Part shown: positions 13,301 through 28,300 of the stretch, piece by piece
Numbering within the stretch: the first letter of the stretch is position 1
Layout of the letters: each line of letters opens with the position of its first letter
NCBI GenBank assembly: GCA_012295275.1
Contig: CM022665.1
Location: forward strand, 3,322,667 to 3,386,666
DNA: 64,000 nt
Reading direction: 5' to 3'
Origin: Chrysomallon squamiferum
Lineage: Eukaryota > Mollusca > Gastropoda > Neomphalida > Peltospiridae
Program-made: the position numbers and the translations under genes
Notes under the pieces: generated by a model
The model's database searches: none
What the model was told of the DNA's origin: nothing
Seen by the model: only the letters and a program-made list of their open reading frames with translations

Positions 13301-16300
13301 TCCATTTTATGGAGTTGCTCTTGTAAATGCTGTCTTTCTTCCTTGAAGTGCTGGTCTTTAGAACGTTGATGGTCTTGTTGTTTTACTAACTCTGCCTGCA
13401 AGTTATCTTGCTCTTTCTGAAGTTCTTCATTTTTCACTTTAAAACTTTTCAGCTTTGCCAGCATTTTTTCGTTCTTTATTTCTATAACCTGCAGTTTATT
13501 TTTCAGCTTATCATGGTCGGTGAGCAAGTCATGGTACTTTTTCTGAATATTTGACAGTTCTTCTTGTGTTCGCTCGTTCACAACAGAAGAATCTTCACCT
13601 GACTGTCTTAATGTCTCATGCTCAAGTTTAGATGCAACTTCTGCTACAAACATCTTTTCAGATATCGGTACTTTTTCAGAAACTGCAATTCCTGAATCAG
13701 ATACTGAAATTCCTGAAGTATTCAATTCTGATAAATGTGACAGTCTAATTTCTAACTGTTCCTTTTCTTGCTTAAGTTGATTATTTTCTTCTTTGATGAT
13801 TTCAAATTTCTTTTGCAAATTTTTATACTGACCAGAAAGTTTTTCAGCATGTACCTGCAACTGTCTGCTTTCTTCCCTTGCTTCCTGCTCTCCAAACTGA
13901 GCATCTGCAACACTGCGCTCGAAGCCAGCAATCTCTCCTTGCAAAGTTTCAACTTCAGACTGAAGAATTTCTCGCTCTGATTCCATTTCATTTAATTTGG
14001 TATATAAACTTTCCAGAGAATTCTGCAAGTCTCTGATAGAAATCTGCATATTCTGAATGGTTTCAGCCTGAGCATCACATTCAGCTTTCAGATAATTCTT
14101 TTCAGCTTCCAGTTCATTCTTTTCTGAATTCACATTTTCTAACAAAAGTTTTAAACTTTCACAATTAGGACACTCTTTACTTTCTTCAGCCTGTTGACTT
14201 TCATTCTCTGATTTTTCTATCTGAATACTATCAGCAGAATTCTTTTCCTTAAGTACTGATACTTCCTCTTGCAGTGTAGCAACTTGTTGTTCTAGATGTG
14301 AATTTTCTTCCTGAATGTCTGCAAGCTCTTTTGTAAGCTCATCAAATGAAATCTTTGATTTTTCTAACTGTTCTTTACTTTCTTTGTGTTCATCACACAG
14401 AGATGAATATACATTATTCATTTCTTCAAGTTTGTTATTAAGATCAATTATCTTAGCATGACATTCATTATGGTTTCCACATTCACTGTTTATTCTTTGT
14501 AAAGAAGTCTGCAGTTTTTCGTTTGTTTCTTGCAAAAATTTTATTTCTTCATTACGCACATTTAGATTCTTCTGTAAGTCCTGTATTTGAGTAACGAATG
14601 AAACAGTTTCCTGTTTTAAAACTTCTCTTTCTTTCAAAGCATTCTCATAACTGAGTTTGATGTCTTCTGTTGCTTTCTGTAATGTGGATAAATCTAGCTG
14701 AAGTTTTTGAATTGTGGCTTCTTGGTCTTTGTGATGTTGCTGGTAATCTTTTAAAGCTTCCTCTGATTGTTTCAAAGCTTCTTCTTTTGACTCAACATTT
14801 TTTTCTAGTAACTTCATTTTGTCTTCAATAATTAACAACTGTTCAACAAATTCTTCTCTTTCTAAAGCAATCTGTTCAGATGACTTAAGAGATTCTGTTA
14901 AACTTTCTATTATATTATTCTTTTCATTCAGATCGTCTTCAAGGCGTAACATGGCTTCGGTTCTGGCCATCAACTGAACAATTGATTCTTCTCTTTCAGA
15001 AACAGATTGTTTATAGAAATCAACAGCCCCTTGAAGTTCCTGAATTGTCTCGTTTAGGTCTTTCACTTGAAGATCTTTCATTGCTGTCATTTCAGATTTT
15101 TGAATCTCCATATTATTTAACTGTTTCTTCAAACTCTGGTGCTCCTCGGTCAAGTTCTCAATACGACTTGACAGTTCAACATTTTCTTCCTTAAGCTTTT
15201 TTATTTCAGAGTCTTTCTGTCCAATCTGATACTCAGTAGCATGACATGTTTCAGTCAGTGACTGAACCTGACCCTGTAGCTGTTGAGAGTATTCTAAATA
15301 TGTCTGCATCTGCTCTTCCAACTCTTTCACTTTCACAGATTCATCTGTGGGTGTTGTTTCAGTAGATTCAGACTGTTTTGTTAGCCTTTCTATTTCCTCT
15401 TTGAGATTTTTCTCTCTCTGTTTAGCTTCATCTAGTTCTGAAGACACTTGACTCAGTTTTCCTTCAGACTCTTGTAACTGAAGCTTCAACTTCTTAACTG
15501 TGGCTAGAGCTTTCTTTGCTGTCAGTTCCCGAGATTCAAGAAGTCTCTGAGTTTTTTCCAATTTAGCAGCTGATTCTTCGAGTTCTGATTCAGAAATCTG
15601 ACCGATTCTTTCTTCCAGCTCTTGCATGTTTTCCAACAAAGATGTTATTTTGGTATCTTTTTCGTTGCATTTTTCAGTTAATTCTGCAATATGTTTCTGA
15701 GACTGGTCATAGAGTGACTGCAGATTAACAATGTCATCGGCTTTATTGCGTAATTGTTCACTAATGTGTTGAGTTACTTCTATCATTTCTTTTTCCTTTT
15801 CACTGAAACTACTTTTCAAGTTTTCAGCTGCAGAATTTTCAGCTTCTAATGCTTCCTCAAGACTTGTCACTCTGGCTTGAAACTCTACCTCAGCATCTAA
15901 TTTAGCCTGCAAAGTGTCTTCCAGTGTTTTCACCTGATCTACCAATAATTTTTCCCTTTCAGAAGAACCAATCTGAAGTGCCTCAAACGATTTTGTCATT
16001 TCTTCGAGTTGAGTTTGAATGAATCTGTTTTCAGCATTTAATTTACCAACTTCTTGTGTTTTTTCTTGCAGTTCATTGTCCAGTTTTTGTGCTTCTTCCA
16101 TAATACTCTGATGCTGATCAGATGAACCAGACTGAAGACTCTCGACAGTCGTATTTGCCATTTCTAGTTGTCTTTCAAGATTCTCAACTTTAGCCTTCCA
16201 CATAGTTTTTTCTTGCTGCATTTCTTCCAGAGACCTGGCAACATCTTCCAGTCTTGCTTCAGAAGATACCAGTTTATCTTGTAGTGCATCTTTTTCTTCT

Positions 16301-19300
16301 TGAAAACTATCCTGCTGAGATTTCAGTTGAAGATTCAGTTCCTCCACTGACTGCTTCAGATTATCCACCTACAAGATAAGAAATATCAAATCATTAAGTC
16401 ATCAAACCTTTGACACACACACATATATATATTAAACTTGTTTTATGTACATTTATGCTAGCATTTATTATAATAAAAAATAAGTCATTTTCTGAAACAA
16501 AAATAAAAAAAAAAAGACAAAGGAAAAATGTTTGTTTCAAATATCATGTCAATTAAACAAACAAAGTAAAACTGGAAATTTAAATTCAGGTAGTTTTACA
16601 TATGCACACATACCAATATATATCAACATTTTGAATTTTAAATGATTTTATGATTGTCTTTTTTTTTCTTTTTTTTTTTAAAAAGAAAAAAAAAAAGAAA
16701 AAAAAAAATGAAGAAAAATCAATTCAGATGATTACAGTTACATCAGTTTGTTTCAAGTGGATCTGAAACTAACTACTGTAAGTAATATAAATACTTATTA
16801 ATTAATACTAATATACTGCTCGCAAAGAATAATACCTGAATCAACTGTATTTATTTAGCTTGAAATATTTCTATCAGTGAACCTTTTAATAAATTATTAA
16901 CAAACAAATTCTAAAACTATTTGTATAAAGCAGTATGTTATTTTGTTTGTTTATTTATTTATTGTTTTTAGAATTTTATAAATATAATGCTAAAAAATAG
17001 ATTAATATGTTTGTATGGTTCAAGGTAAACATATATACTTGTAAATATGAAACTAATATACAGTTAATAAATATATACACGGAGATGTACAAGGCTATAC
17101 TGATATTGATTATAGATTACCATATGTTGCAGCGGTTATATAAACAGACTGTTACTGGAGTTTAATGTTAACAGTGCTGAATAATAAACTAGTGAGGTCA
17201 AACAAAGTTATAGTGTCCTTTCAGTTAAATGTGTATAAAATAAAAAACAAGAAGTGGAAATATTCATATTAGTGTAATATAACTTCAAATTGTGATTTTT
17301 TATTTATATTTTATCTTTTTATAAATATTAAAAAGAAAATATGTGTAAATCTGAACTAGCTGTAAACTATATCTCCATGCAAAACAATATGGTTAGCAGA
17401 ACAGTGTGTATCTTAAACTTGTATAAAAATTCAATAATTAAATTTAAACATAAAGAAAGTATTTTTATGTAAATTATCACAATTCACGTACTGAAACAGA
17501 ATGTAATGTTATATAAAAATATCAAATATCTAGTTATAATAAAATAAAATTATAAATGTTAACTCTGAAAGACAGTTATTTATTCTGTTCTGCTGTCATG
17601 AAAAAAAAAACGCTTATGAAAACATTCATAATGTGGAAATGTGTGCACGAACTATGGTAACTTATTTTATAATAATAATAATAAATAAAAAAACCCAACA
17701 TGATACTACTAATAACATACATTTCTACAATAATACGCTTTCTACCTAAAATGGATTAATAAAAATATTATAATTTGTCTATCATCTCGAAATTGTTACT
17801 TGGATACTTTTGATTACTAAGTTAGATTAACATTAAAGTGGTAACACGATAAAACAAAGCTTCCCAAAACAAAGCCTCTATTATCTATATTATATTGTGA
17901 AGCAGCAGCTGGCAAAGCAAAGAACAGTATATAGTGTTAGTAGTGAGCAAGGCATGTTAGACATTTTGAATATTAAAACATGATTATATTCAGCTTTCTC
18001 CTCTTCATCTTACTTGTTCATCCTTTTCTTGGTTTTGCTCCCTTAACCTCTCAAGATGAGACAACACAGTTACATGTTCTTTTGATTGCTGTTCAAACAC
18101 AGTTTGTTGTTCTTCATGCTGGCTCTGAAGCTGTTTTATCTGCAGTTGTAACACAGCTATTTCATGCATGTTTTCTTTAGTTTTAGCTTTTGTTTCATTA
18201 CTAAGAGAACATGACAGCTGTTGCTCATCCATTATAGAGTGTCCATATTCAAGGGGGACAACTTGATCACTGACTAAATTCTCACTGCATACAGCCACAG
18301 TATTTTCTGTAACACTAGCCAACTTCAGTTGACTTTCAGTATTGACATTTTGTGATACTAGAATATCCGGTGAAAGTATTTCTGAAGATGTCTCTTTATC
18401 AATATTCTTATTTAACTGCTGACACATAATTTCTTTTTCTTTTAGCTTTTCATTTAATAAATCAATCATCTTTTGGTGTGATTGTACAGAAAATTCTTTT
18501 TCTCTGATTGTGGCTTCGGCATTTTGTTGGTGTTTCTCTGCTCGATCTAACAAACTTTTATAATTCTCTATCTGTTCCACAAAATAGTTTATTTCATCAG
18601 TTTTTGATCTGTTGTCTGACACAAGTTGATCAATATTGTCCTGCAAGTGAGTAACTGTGGAAACATTTTCAGTTTCCATTTCTGCTGTTATTTTCTCAAG
18701 ATTTTGTTTGATCAAAGTTAGTCTGTTTATCACAGACATGTTTTCAGTGACCTGTTGTTGTAAGCATTTGATACGGTCCTCCAACTGCAGCACTATCTCA
18801 GACTTCTGCTGCAGTGCAATCTCTAAGGAATGTAAAGAAGTATGCATGGCATCCAAATCAGCCTGTTTAATCTCAGTTTGGATTAATTTGTCCTCCTTCT
18901 TCTGGTTAAGCATCTGTTTCAGCTGGTTCTCAGCCAGTAAGGTGCTGTTTAGCTCACACTGTGTCATTTCAAGTCTTTCCGTGATCATTTTCAACTGTTC
19001 TGAAGCAGACTCACAGTGGGCTGTCATTTTAACTAAATCTTTATTGATATGTGCTATCTTGGCATCTTTCTTTATTAATCTTTTTTGAAGTGATTCATTT
19101 TCCTTTTTTAATTCTGCCATGGACTTTTCATACTGAGCACATTTTTCAGTTAGCAGTTTCATTTCAGTAACCAAACTCTGGTTCTGTGTAACCAAGTTGT
19201 TAGCCACAGAATCTGCATACTGACAATGTTGTTGTAACTGTAGTACTTGCCTCTCATATTCTTCATTCTGCATTTTCACAGTGCACAACTCACTGTTCAA

Positions 19301-22300
19301 ACATCTGTTAGTTTCTGTCAATAGCATTATTTTGTTTTGCAGTTCTGACACTTCTGCACTTAATGACGTGTGAGGTTCATCAGTTTGCTTTGCTGTCCCT
19401 GCAAGTTCAGCTTCTAACTGATCCACTTTCTTATTGCTTTCTTCAAGTTGCTGAGCTACTTTCTGTAAATTGTCATTTGCTTGTTTTAACTGCTTTGCAA
19501 TGACTAGAGCTCTGGCCTCTTTCTTCTTTAAAAGCTTTTTAATTTTAGACATTTCATCGGACAAACTTTCTTTTTCTTTGGTTTCTGTGCTTGAGGTATG
19601 TGATGAGCTGGCAACTACAGTTTCTGAAGTCTGATCAGGAGAATATTCAGATTCATTGTGACTTATTTCAGTATCCGATCTTTCATGTTGTAATTCTAAA
19701 TGTTGCATCTCCTGCCAGCTCAGACCACCAATATTTCCTGAACTTGTACTTGACCTATCATAATTTTCCCATGCATCAGATTTTCCATCCCACTGTCCAT
19801 ATCCTCTTGGAGAAAGTATTTGCTCAGTTCTGGAATAATCTGGCATTTGTCTGCTGTAAGAATGCTGCTGCATATCCCAGGTCCTTCTATCACTTTCAAA
19901 TTCACTCTGCTGATAATATGAACATATTGCATTGGTGTACTGAAGTTCATCTTCTAAAACAGCAACCTGTTCTCTCAATATCTCAATTCGTGAATTCTGC
20001 ACCTCAATGATATGTTCTTTTGATTTCAGTTCTTCAGATTTCCTGTTCAGTTCAGTTTCGAGAGCTTGGTATTTACTTGGAATGTTACCATCACATTCAT
20101 TCGACTGATTTAATGTCAGTTGTGCTATATCTTGTTTATTTGTCATTATGATATTTTCATATTTATACTTTGTATCACTGAGGAGTGCATGCAGTTGGAT
20201 AATTTCTCTATCTTTTTCCTCTACAAGATCTTTCATCACATTCACTTCAACTTTCAAGGCTTCTTTCTCCTGAAATAATCCACTGTGGAAGGCTTCTGAG
20301 AAATGAGGATCAAGCCTTTCTTCCAAGGTCTGCTTTTCCAATTTCATCTCCTGAAGTTCTGTTTCAAGTTCATTTATGGTTTTAACAAAGTCGTTTATTT
20401 TCAATTCTTTATCATCGAGTGATTTTAAAAGATCATTTTTATCCCTTGATAGTATTTCTATTTTTTCTAATAACGATTGTGTGTGAAGAACTTTATCTGA
20501 AAGACAAGCTACCTGAACATTTCTTTCTTCCAGTAATGCTTTCAACTGCTCAGTCACCTTATCACTTTCTGAAAGACTCCTTTCACCATCTCCTTCTTGT
20601 GACTGTACAAGCTCCACTTTGTGCTCTGACATCTGCTGCTCCTTTTCCTGTAAAAAAAGTTGTAATTCACAACTCTTCCCTATTTGATTAAACATTTTAG
20701 AATCATATTTTGATAATTGTTTATAATTTTTAATGTATAGCATAATAAAATGACACCACCTATAATATTAGTAATTTTCTCTTAATGAATTTATGTGGTG
20801 AAAGTGTTTAATATGAAGTTTAAAAAGGCAGTTTAATTTTGTTTTTAGTATCTGAAACTGATTTTGCTGTATTTATATTTCTTTCACTCTTATAAATTAT
20901 GTCTTCTAAACTTTTATGCTGATAATTGTTATGTATTTTGTTGACAGCTTTAGTTGTTCATCAATAGTTGTAATTTTCTATGATATTTAGTTTTAAATCT
21001 CAAAAGTAATAAAAGTTCATTCTTGTCATGGATATTACAAACTGATTTCACAGGAATCTTTCTTTTCTTTCTTTTCAAAATATTATTGTTATTGTTATTG
21101 TTATTATTATTATTATTATTATTACTATTATTATTATTATTATTATTACTAAATTATCTGTGCTTATCTTTCAGTTTTATTAAACTGAATTTAATTTCTG
21201 TCACATTCTTCTTTGAACATAGACTGCAATCTATTTTAGAATTGTATCAGTTTCTTCTGCCAAATAGTGTATTTTGTTTACTGTAATGTTGAGATTGGTT
21301 AGCACTTGTAAACAACAAATTATTAGCTATTTGTTATTATCTAACAATTTCAGAATTAATTTCAAATGACCTGATACTGACCACAACCTATCAACAGACT
21401 ACAAAACTATTTAAATTTTTAATATTTTCAAACAAGCAATGATCTAGAACATAGTCTTCTGTCTGGAGCCTGTGTTTGTCCTTCTGAAAATGATTTATTT
21501 CAGAGGTGTGCTCACTAAGCTCCTCTTCTGAAAAGATGTTATCTTTCTGTATTAATACCTCTTGATTTTGGCTTCCATTAGATGCATAAACAACCACCTC
21601 ACTCTTTTCTGGACTTTCATTCTGTGATTCTCTTTCTGCTGATCTTAATATGAGTCTGTTCTGCTGTTTCATAGCTTCGCCATCCTTTTGAATGAAGTGT
21701 TCTTGTATACGTAACTTCTCTTCAATTAACCTCTCATAAGATATTTTCATTTCAGCAAGTTCACTATTAATAATGTTCCTTTCTTGAGTCAGTTCCTGAA
21801 TATTAATTTCATTCTCATCAACTTTAGACAGCAAATCCTTTATCTTCCTTGTGTTTTCATCATTTACAGTTACTAACATTTCTAGCTGAGAACTCAGTTC
21901 ACCTTTCTCACTTTCATATGAATTTGATATTGCCTGTTGCTTCTCCTCTACTGTCTTTTCTAAAGACCTTTGCTCTGACAGAAGATGTTCTATTTTTCCT
22001 GTCAGCTCCGCAATCCTGTTTTCATATGAATTTGAAAGTTCAGAAATCTGTCTATTCAGATCAGAATTCTTTTCCTCTAATATTTTTACATCAGATTCTA
22101 ACTGGGAACAACTTTCACTTAAATTATCTTTCAGTGTCTGAAGGTGTTGAAGTTTAGCTTCCAGTTCACAACACTGGCTAGAAATTTGTTCTTTTTCTTC
22201 TGTCAAATTTTCCAATTTATGTTTAATACTTACACAGATTTCCCTTTCGACTGTCAAGTCATTTGCCAGAGAAGAGCACTGGTCTTCAAGATGTGCACAT

Positions 22301-25300
22301 TTCGTTGTTAGTTTTTGTTTTTCTTCATTCAGCTTCTGAATGTGTGTTTCAAGACCAGAACACTTTTGATTCTGATCAAAGAGCTCAGCAGTGATCATTT
22401 CAATCTGACCATTTTTATCAGTGCACTGATCTTTATACTCTGTTAATTCAGAGTTAATTTTAACCATTTTCAGTTCTAGCGACTGAATCATTTCTTCAGA
22501 GATTGCTGTTTTGGATTTCAATTGATCCAAATTATCTTTCAAAGATTTTATTTGTGCATCTTTTTCCTCTAAAACAATCTGCATCTTTGAAGCATCAGAA
22601 AGTTCAGCCTGTAGTAATTCAAGCTGGTCAGAAAATCTCTGAGTCTCTGACTTTGATTCCTGTACCAACTTTTCTAATTTTGCTGTTTCCTCTTTCATTG
22701 AAACATTCTGGTTTTCAATGTTGTGGCATTTCTCTGACAACCTGGCCAACTCTTCTATTTTCTGGTTCAATTCATCTTGAAACATCTGCTTTTCTGAAGT
22801 TAACTCAGTTAATTTAGAATTCAGCGTGTCTGAATTTGTTTTCATTACACTAAGTTGACTTGTCAGATCTTCAGTCATCTTTTCCTGCTCTGCTAATTTT
22901 GTAGACAAATTTTCTACTTGACTTTCAAATAAACTGACCTTTTCGTCTTTTTCACTGATCTCCTTTTTGAGATATTCTGCATCACCAAGCAACTGTTCAT
23001 ACTAGCCCTTTAGTTTTGTTATGGTCTTCCTTTTCTTTATTCAGATCAGCTTCTAAACATTTTTGCTTATCACACAGTGATTTTATTTCTGTCTGGGCTG
23101 CATTATTTTGAGTATTTGCCATTTCTAGTTCATGCTCAACATCTCGTAATGACTTTGAAATATTTTCAATCAGTTTCTTCAAATTATTTTCACTTTCTGA
23201 CAGATCTTTGTTTTTATTAGAGAGCTGATTGATTTCATCGGACATGTCATCTTTGGTTCTAGATAGTGTTTCTCTCAACTGTGATAGTTCATATTCCACA
23301 GTTTGTTTTTCTGTCAGAGCTTCGCCAGCAAAGATTCCTTACACGCTACTAATTCATTCAGTCTGTTGACCTCAACTTGCAAGCTTGCATTACAAGATTC
23401 ACTTTTATTCAAACGTGTTAAAAGATCCTGCTTTTCTGATGTTAACTCTGTGACAGTATCCTTCTCTTTGTTTAGAATCTGGACAGTTTCATCCAATTTA
23501 CAAAAATTAGTTCTTTGTTTTCTGATGTCAGACTGGCTACTGTTTCGTTTGTGAACAATGTTGGCTTCTTTCTCCACGCTCAGCCAGTCACTCAGATTAC
23601 TTACTTGTGTTTGAAGATTTTCAATTTCATTTAAGTGAAGGCTCAGCTTTTCTCTGTGCACTTTGATCTCGTCTGTCAAATTTTCATTTTCATGAAAGAG
23701 ATCCTTCTTACTTTCATTCAAATTTGCTATTTCCTGTTGCTTCTCCTCTACTGTCTTTTCTAAAGACCTTTGCTCTGACAGAAGATGTTCTATTTTTCCT
23801 GTCAGCTCTGCAATCCTGTTTTCATATGAATTTGAAAGTTCAGAAATCTGTCTATTCAGATCAGAATTCTTTTCCTCTAATATTTTTACATCAGATTCTA
23901 ACTGGGAACAACTTTCACTTAATTTATCTTTCAGCGTCTCAATGTGCTCAAGTTTAGCTTCCAGTTCACAACACTGGCTAGAAATTTGTTCTTTTTCTTC
24001 TGTCAAATTTTCCAATTTATGTTTAATACTTACACAGATTTCCCTTTCGACTGTCAAGTCATTTGCCAGAGAAGAGCACTGGTCTTCAAGATGTGCACAT
24101 TTCGTTGTTAGTTTTTGTTTTTCTTCATTCAGCTTCTGAATGTGTGTTTCAAGACCAGAACACTTTTGATTCTGATCAAAGAGCTCAGCTGTGATCATTT
24201 CAATCTGACCATTTTTATCAGTGCACAGATCTTTATACTCTGTTAATTCAGAGTTAATTTTCTCCATTTTCAGTTCTAGCGACTGAATCATTTCTTCAGA
24301 GATTTCTGTTTTGGATTTCAATTGATCCAAATTATCTTTCAAAGATTTTATTTGTGCATCTTTTTCCTCTAAAACAATCTGCATCTTTGAAGCATCAGAA
24401 AGTTCAGCTTGTAGTAATTCAAGCTGGTCAGAAAATCTCTGAGTCTCTGACTTTGATTCCTGTACCAACTTTTCTAATTTTGCTGTTTCCTCTTTCATTG
24501 AAACATTCTGGTTTTCAATGTTGTGGCATTTCTCTGACAACCTGGCCAACTCTTCTATTTTCTGGTTCAATTCATCTTGAAACATCTGCTTTTCTGAAGT
24601 TAACTCAGTTAATTTAGAATTCAGCGTGTCTGAATTTGTTTTCATTACACTAAGTTGACTTGTCAGATCTTCAGTCATCTTTTCCTGCTCTGCTAATTTG
24701 GTAGACAAATTTTCTACTTGACTTTCAAATAAACTGACCTTTTCGTCTTTTTCACTGATCTCCTTTTTGAGATATTCCGCATCACCAAGCAACTGTTCGT
24801 ACTGCCCTTTAGTTTTGTTATGGTCTTCCTTTTCTTTATTCAGATCAGCTTCTAAACATTTTTGCTTATCACACAGTGATTTTATTTCTGTCTGGGCTGC
24901 ATTATTTTGAGTATTTGCCATTTCTAGTTCATGCTCAACATCTCGTAATGACTTAGAAATATTTTCAATCAGTTTCTTCAAATTATTTTCACTTTCTGAC
25001 AGATCTTTGTTTTTATTAGAGAGCTGATTGATTTCATCGGACATGTCATCTTTGGTTCTAGATAGTGTTTCTCTCGACTGTGATAGTTCATATTCCACAG
25101 TTTGTTTTTCTGTCAGAGCTTCGGCCAGCAAAGATTCCTTACACGCTACTAATTCATTCAGTCTGTTGACCTCAACTTGCAAGCTTGCATTACAAGATTC
25201 ACTTTTATTCAAACGTGTTAAAAGATCCTGCTTTTCTGATGTTAACTCTGTGACAGTATCCTTCTCTTTGTTTAGAATCTGGACAGTTTCATCCAATTTA

Positions 25301-28300
25301 CAAATTAGTTCTTTGTTTTCTGATGTCAGACTGGCTACTGTTTCGTTGTGAACAATGTTGGCTTCTTTCTCCACGTTCAGCCAGTCACTCAGATTACTTA
25401 CTTGTGTTTGAAGATTTTCAATTTCATTTAAGTGAAGGCTCAGCTTTTCTCTGTGCACTTTGATCTCGTCTGTCAAATTTTCATTTTCATGAAAGAGATC
25501 CTTCTTACTTTCATTCAAATTTGCTATTTCCTGTTGCTTCTCCTCTACTGTCTTTTCTAAAGACCTTTGCTCTGACAGAAGATGTTCTATTTTTCCTGTC
25601 AGCTCTGCAATCCTGTTTTCATATGAATTTGAAAGTTCAGAAATCTGTCTATTCAGATCAGAATTCTTTTCCTCTAATATTTTTACATCAGATTCTAACT
25701 GGGAACAACTTTCACTTAATTTATCTTTCAGCGTCTCAATGTGCTCAAGTTTAGCTTCCAGTTCACAACACTGGCTAGAAATTTGTTCTTTTTCTTCTGT
25801 CAAATTTTCCAATTTATGTTTAATACTTACACAGATTTCCCTTTCGACTGTCAAGTCATTTTGCCAGAAGAGAGCACTGGTCTTCAAGATGTGCACATTT
25901 CAAAGTTAGTTTTGTTTTTCTTCATTCAGCTTCTGAATGTGTGTTTCAAGACCAGAACACTTTTGATTCTGATCAAAGAGCTCAGCTGTGATCATTTCAA
26001 TCTGGCCATTTTTATCAGTGCACAGATCTTTATACTCTGTTAATTCAGAGTTAATTTTCTCCATTTTCAGTTCTAGCGACTGAATCATTTCTTCAGAGAT
26101 TTCTGTTTTTAGATTTCAATTGATCCAAATTATCTTTCAAAGATTTTATTTGTGCATCTTTTTCCTCTAAAACAATCTGCATCTTTTTGAGCATCAGAAA
26201 GTTCAGCTTGTAGTAATTCAAGCTGGTCAGAAAATCTCTGAGTCTCTGACTTTGATTCCTGTACCAACTTTTCTAATTTTGCTGTTTCCTCTTTCATTGA
26301 AACATTCTGGTTTTCAATGTTGTGGCATTTCTCTGACAACCTGGCCAACTCTTCTATTTTCTGGTTCAATTCATCTTGAAACATCTGCTTTTCTGAAGTT
26401 AACTCAGTTAATTTAGAATTCAGCGTGTCTGAATTTGTTTTCATTACACTAAGTTGACTTGTCAGATCTTCAGTCATCTTTTCCTGCTCTGCTAATTTGG
26501 TAGACAAATTTTCTACTTGACTTTCAAATAAACTGACCTTTTCGTCTTTATCACTGATCTCCTTTTTGAGATATTCCGCATCACCAAGCAACTGTTCGTA
26601 CTGCCCTTTAGTTTTGTTATGGTCTTCCTTTTCTTTATTCAGATCAGCTTCTAAACATTTTTGCTTATCACACAGTGATTTTATTTCTGTCTGGGCTGCA
26701 TTATTTTGAGTATTTGCCATTTCTAGTTCATGCTCAACATCTCGTAATGACTTAGAAATATTTTCAATCAGTTTCTTCAAATTATTTTCACTTTCTGACA
26801 GATCTTTGTTTTTATTAGAGAGCTGATTGATTTCATCGGACATGTCATCTTTGGTTCTAGATAGTGTTTCTCTCGACTGTGATAGTTCATATTCCACAGT
26901 TTGTTTTTCTGTCAGAGCTTCGGCCAGCAAAGATTCCTTACACGCTACTAATTCATTCAGTCTGTTGACCTCAACTTGCAAGCTTGCATTACAAGATTCA
27001 CTTTTATTCAAACGTGTTAAAAGATCCTGCTTTTCTGATGTTAACTCTGTGACAGTATCCTTCTCTTTGTTTAGAATCTGGACAGTTTCATCCAATTTAC
27101 AAATTAGTTCTTTGTTTTCTGATGTCAGACTGGCTACTGTTTCGTGTGAACAATGTTGGCTTCTTTCTCCACGTTCAGCCAGTCACTCAGATTACTTACT
27201 TGTGTTTGAAGATTTTCAATTTCATTTAAGTGAAGGCTCAGCTTTTCTCTGTGCACTTTGATCTCGTCTGTCAAATTTTCATTTTCATGAAAGAGATCCT
27301 TCTTACTTTCATTCAGATTTGCTATTTCCTGTTGCTTCTCCTCTACTGTCTTTTTCTAAAGACCTTTGCTCTGACAGAAGATGTTCTATTTTTCCTGTCA
27401 GCTCTGCAATCCTGTTTTCATATGAATTTGAAAGTTCAGAAATCTGTCTATTCAGATCAGAATTCTTTTCCTCTAATATTTTTACATCAGATTCTAACTG
27501 GGAACAACTTTCACTTAATTTATCTTTCAGCGTCTCAATGTGCTCAAGTTTAGCTTCCAGTTCACAACACTGGCTAGAAATTTGTTCTTTTTCTTCTGTC
27601 AAATTTTCCAATTTATGTTTAATACTTACACAGATTTCCCTTTCGACTGTCAAGTCATTTGCCAGAGAAGAGCACTGGTCTTCAAGATGTGCACATTTCG
27701 TTGTTAGTTTTTGTTTTTCTTCATTCAGCTTCTGAATGTGTGTTTCAAGACCAGAACACTTTTGATTCTGATCAAAGAGCTCAGCTGTGATCATTTCAAT
27801 CTGGCCATTTTTATCAGTGCACAGATCTTTATACTCTGTTAATTCAGAGTTAATTTTCTCCATTTTCAGTTCTAGCGACTGAATCATTTCTTCAGAGATT
27901 TCTGTTTTGGATTTCAATTGATCCAAATTATCTTTCAAAGATTTTATTTGTGCATCTTTTTCCTCTAAAACAATCTGCATCTTTGAAGCATCAGAAAGTT
28001 CAGCTTGTAGTAATTCAAGCTGGTCAGAAAATCTCTGAGTCTCTGACTTTGATTCCTGTACCAACTTTTCTAATTTTGCTGTTTCCTCTTTCAGTGAAAC
28101 ATTCTGGTTTTCAATGTCGTGGCATTTCTCTGACAACGTGGCCAACTCTTCTATTTTCTGGTTCAATTCATCTTGAAACATCTGCTTTTCTGAAGTTAAC
28201 TCAGTTAATTTAGAATTCAGCGTGTCTGAATTTGTTTTCATTACACTAAGTTGACTTGTCAGATCTTCAGTCATCTTTTCCTGCTCTGCTAATTTGGTAG

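Noticed and set aside
11310-20691. Plus-strand open frames over giantin exons 13 and 14
   Set aside because: Reverse readings of a Glu/Lys/Gln-rich coding strand give Phe/Ser/Leu-rich frames by chance.
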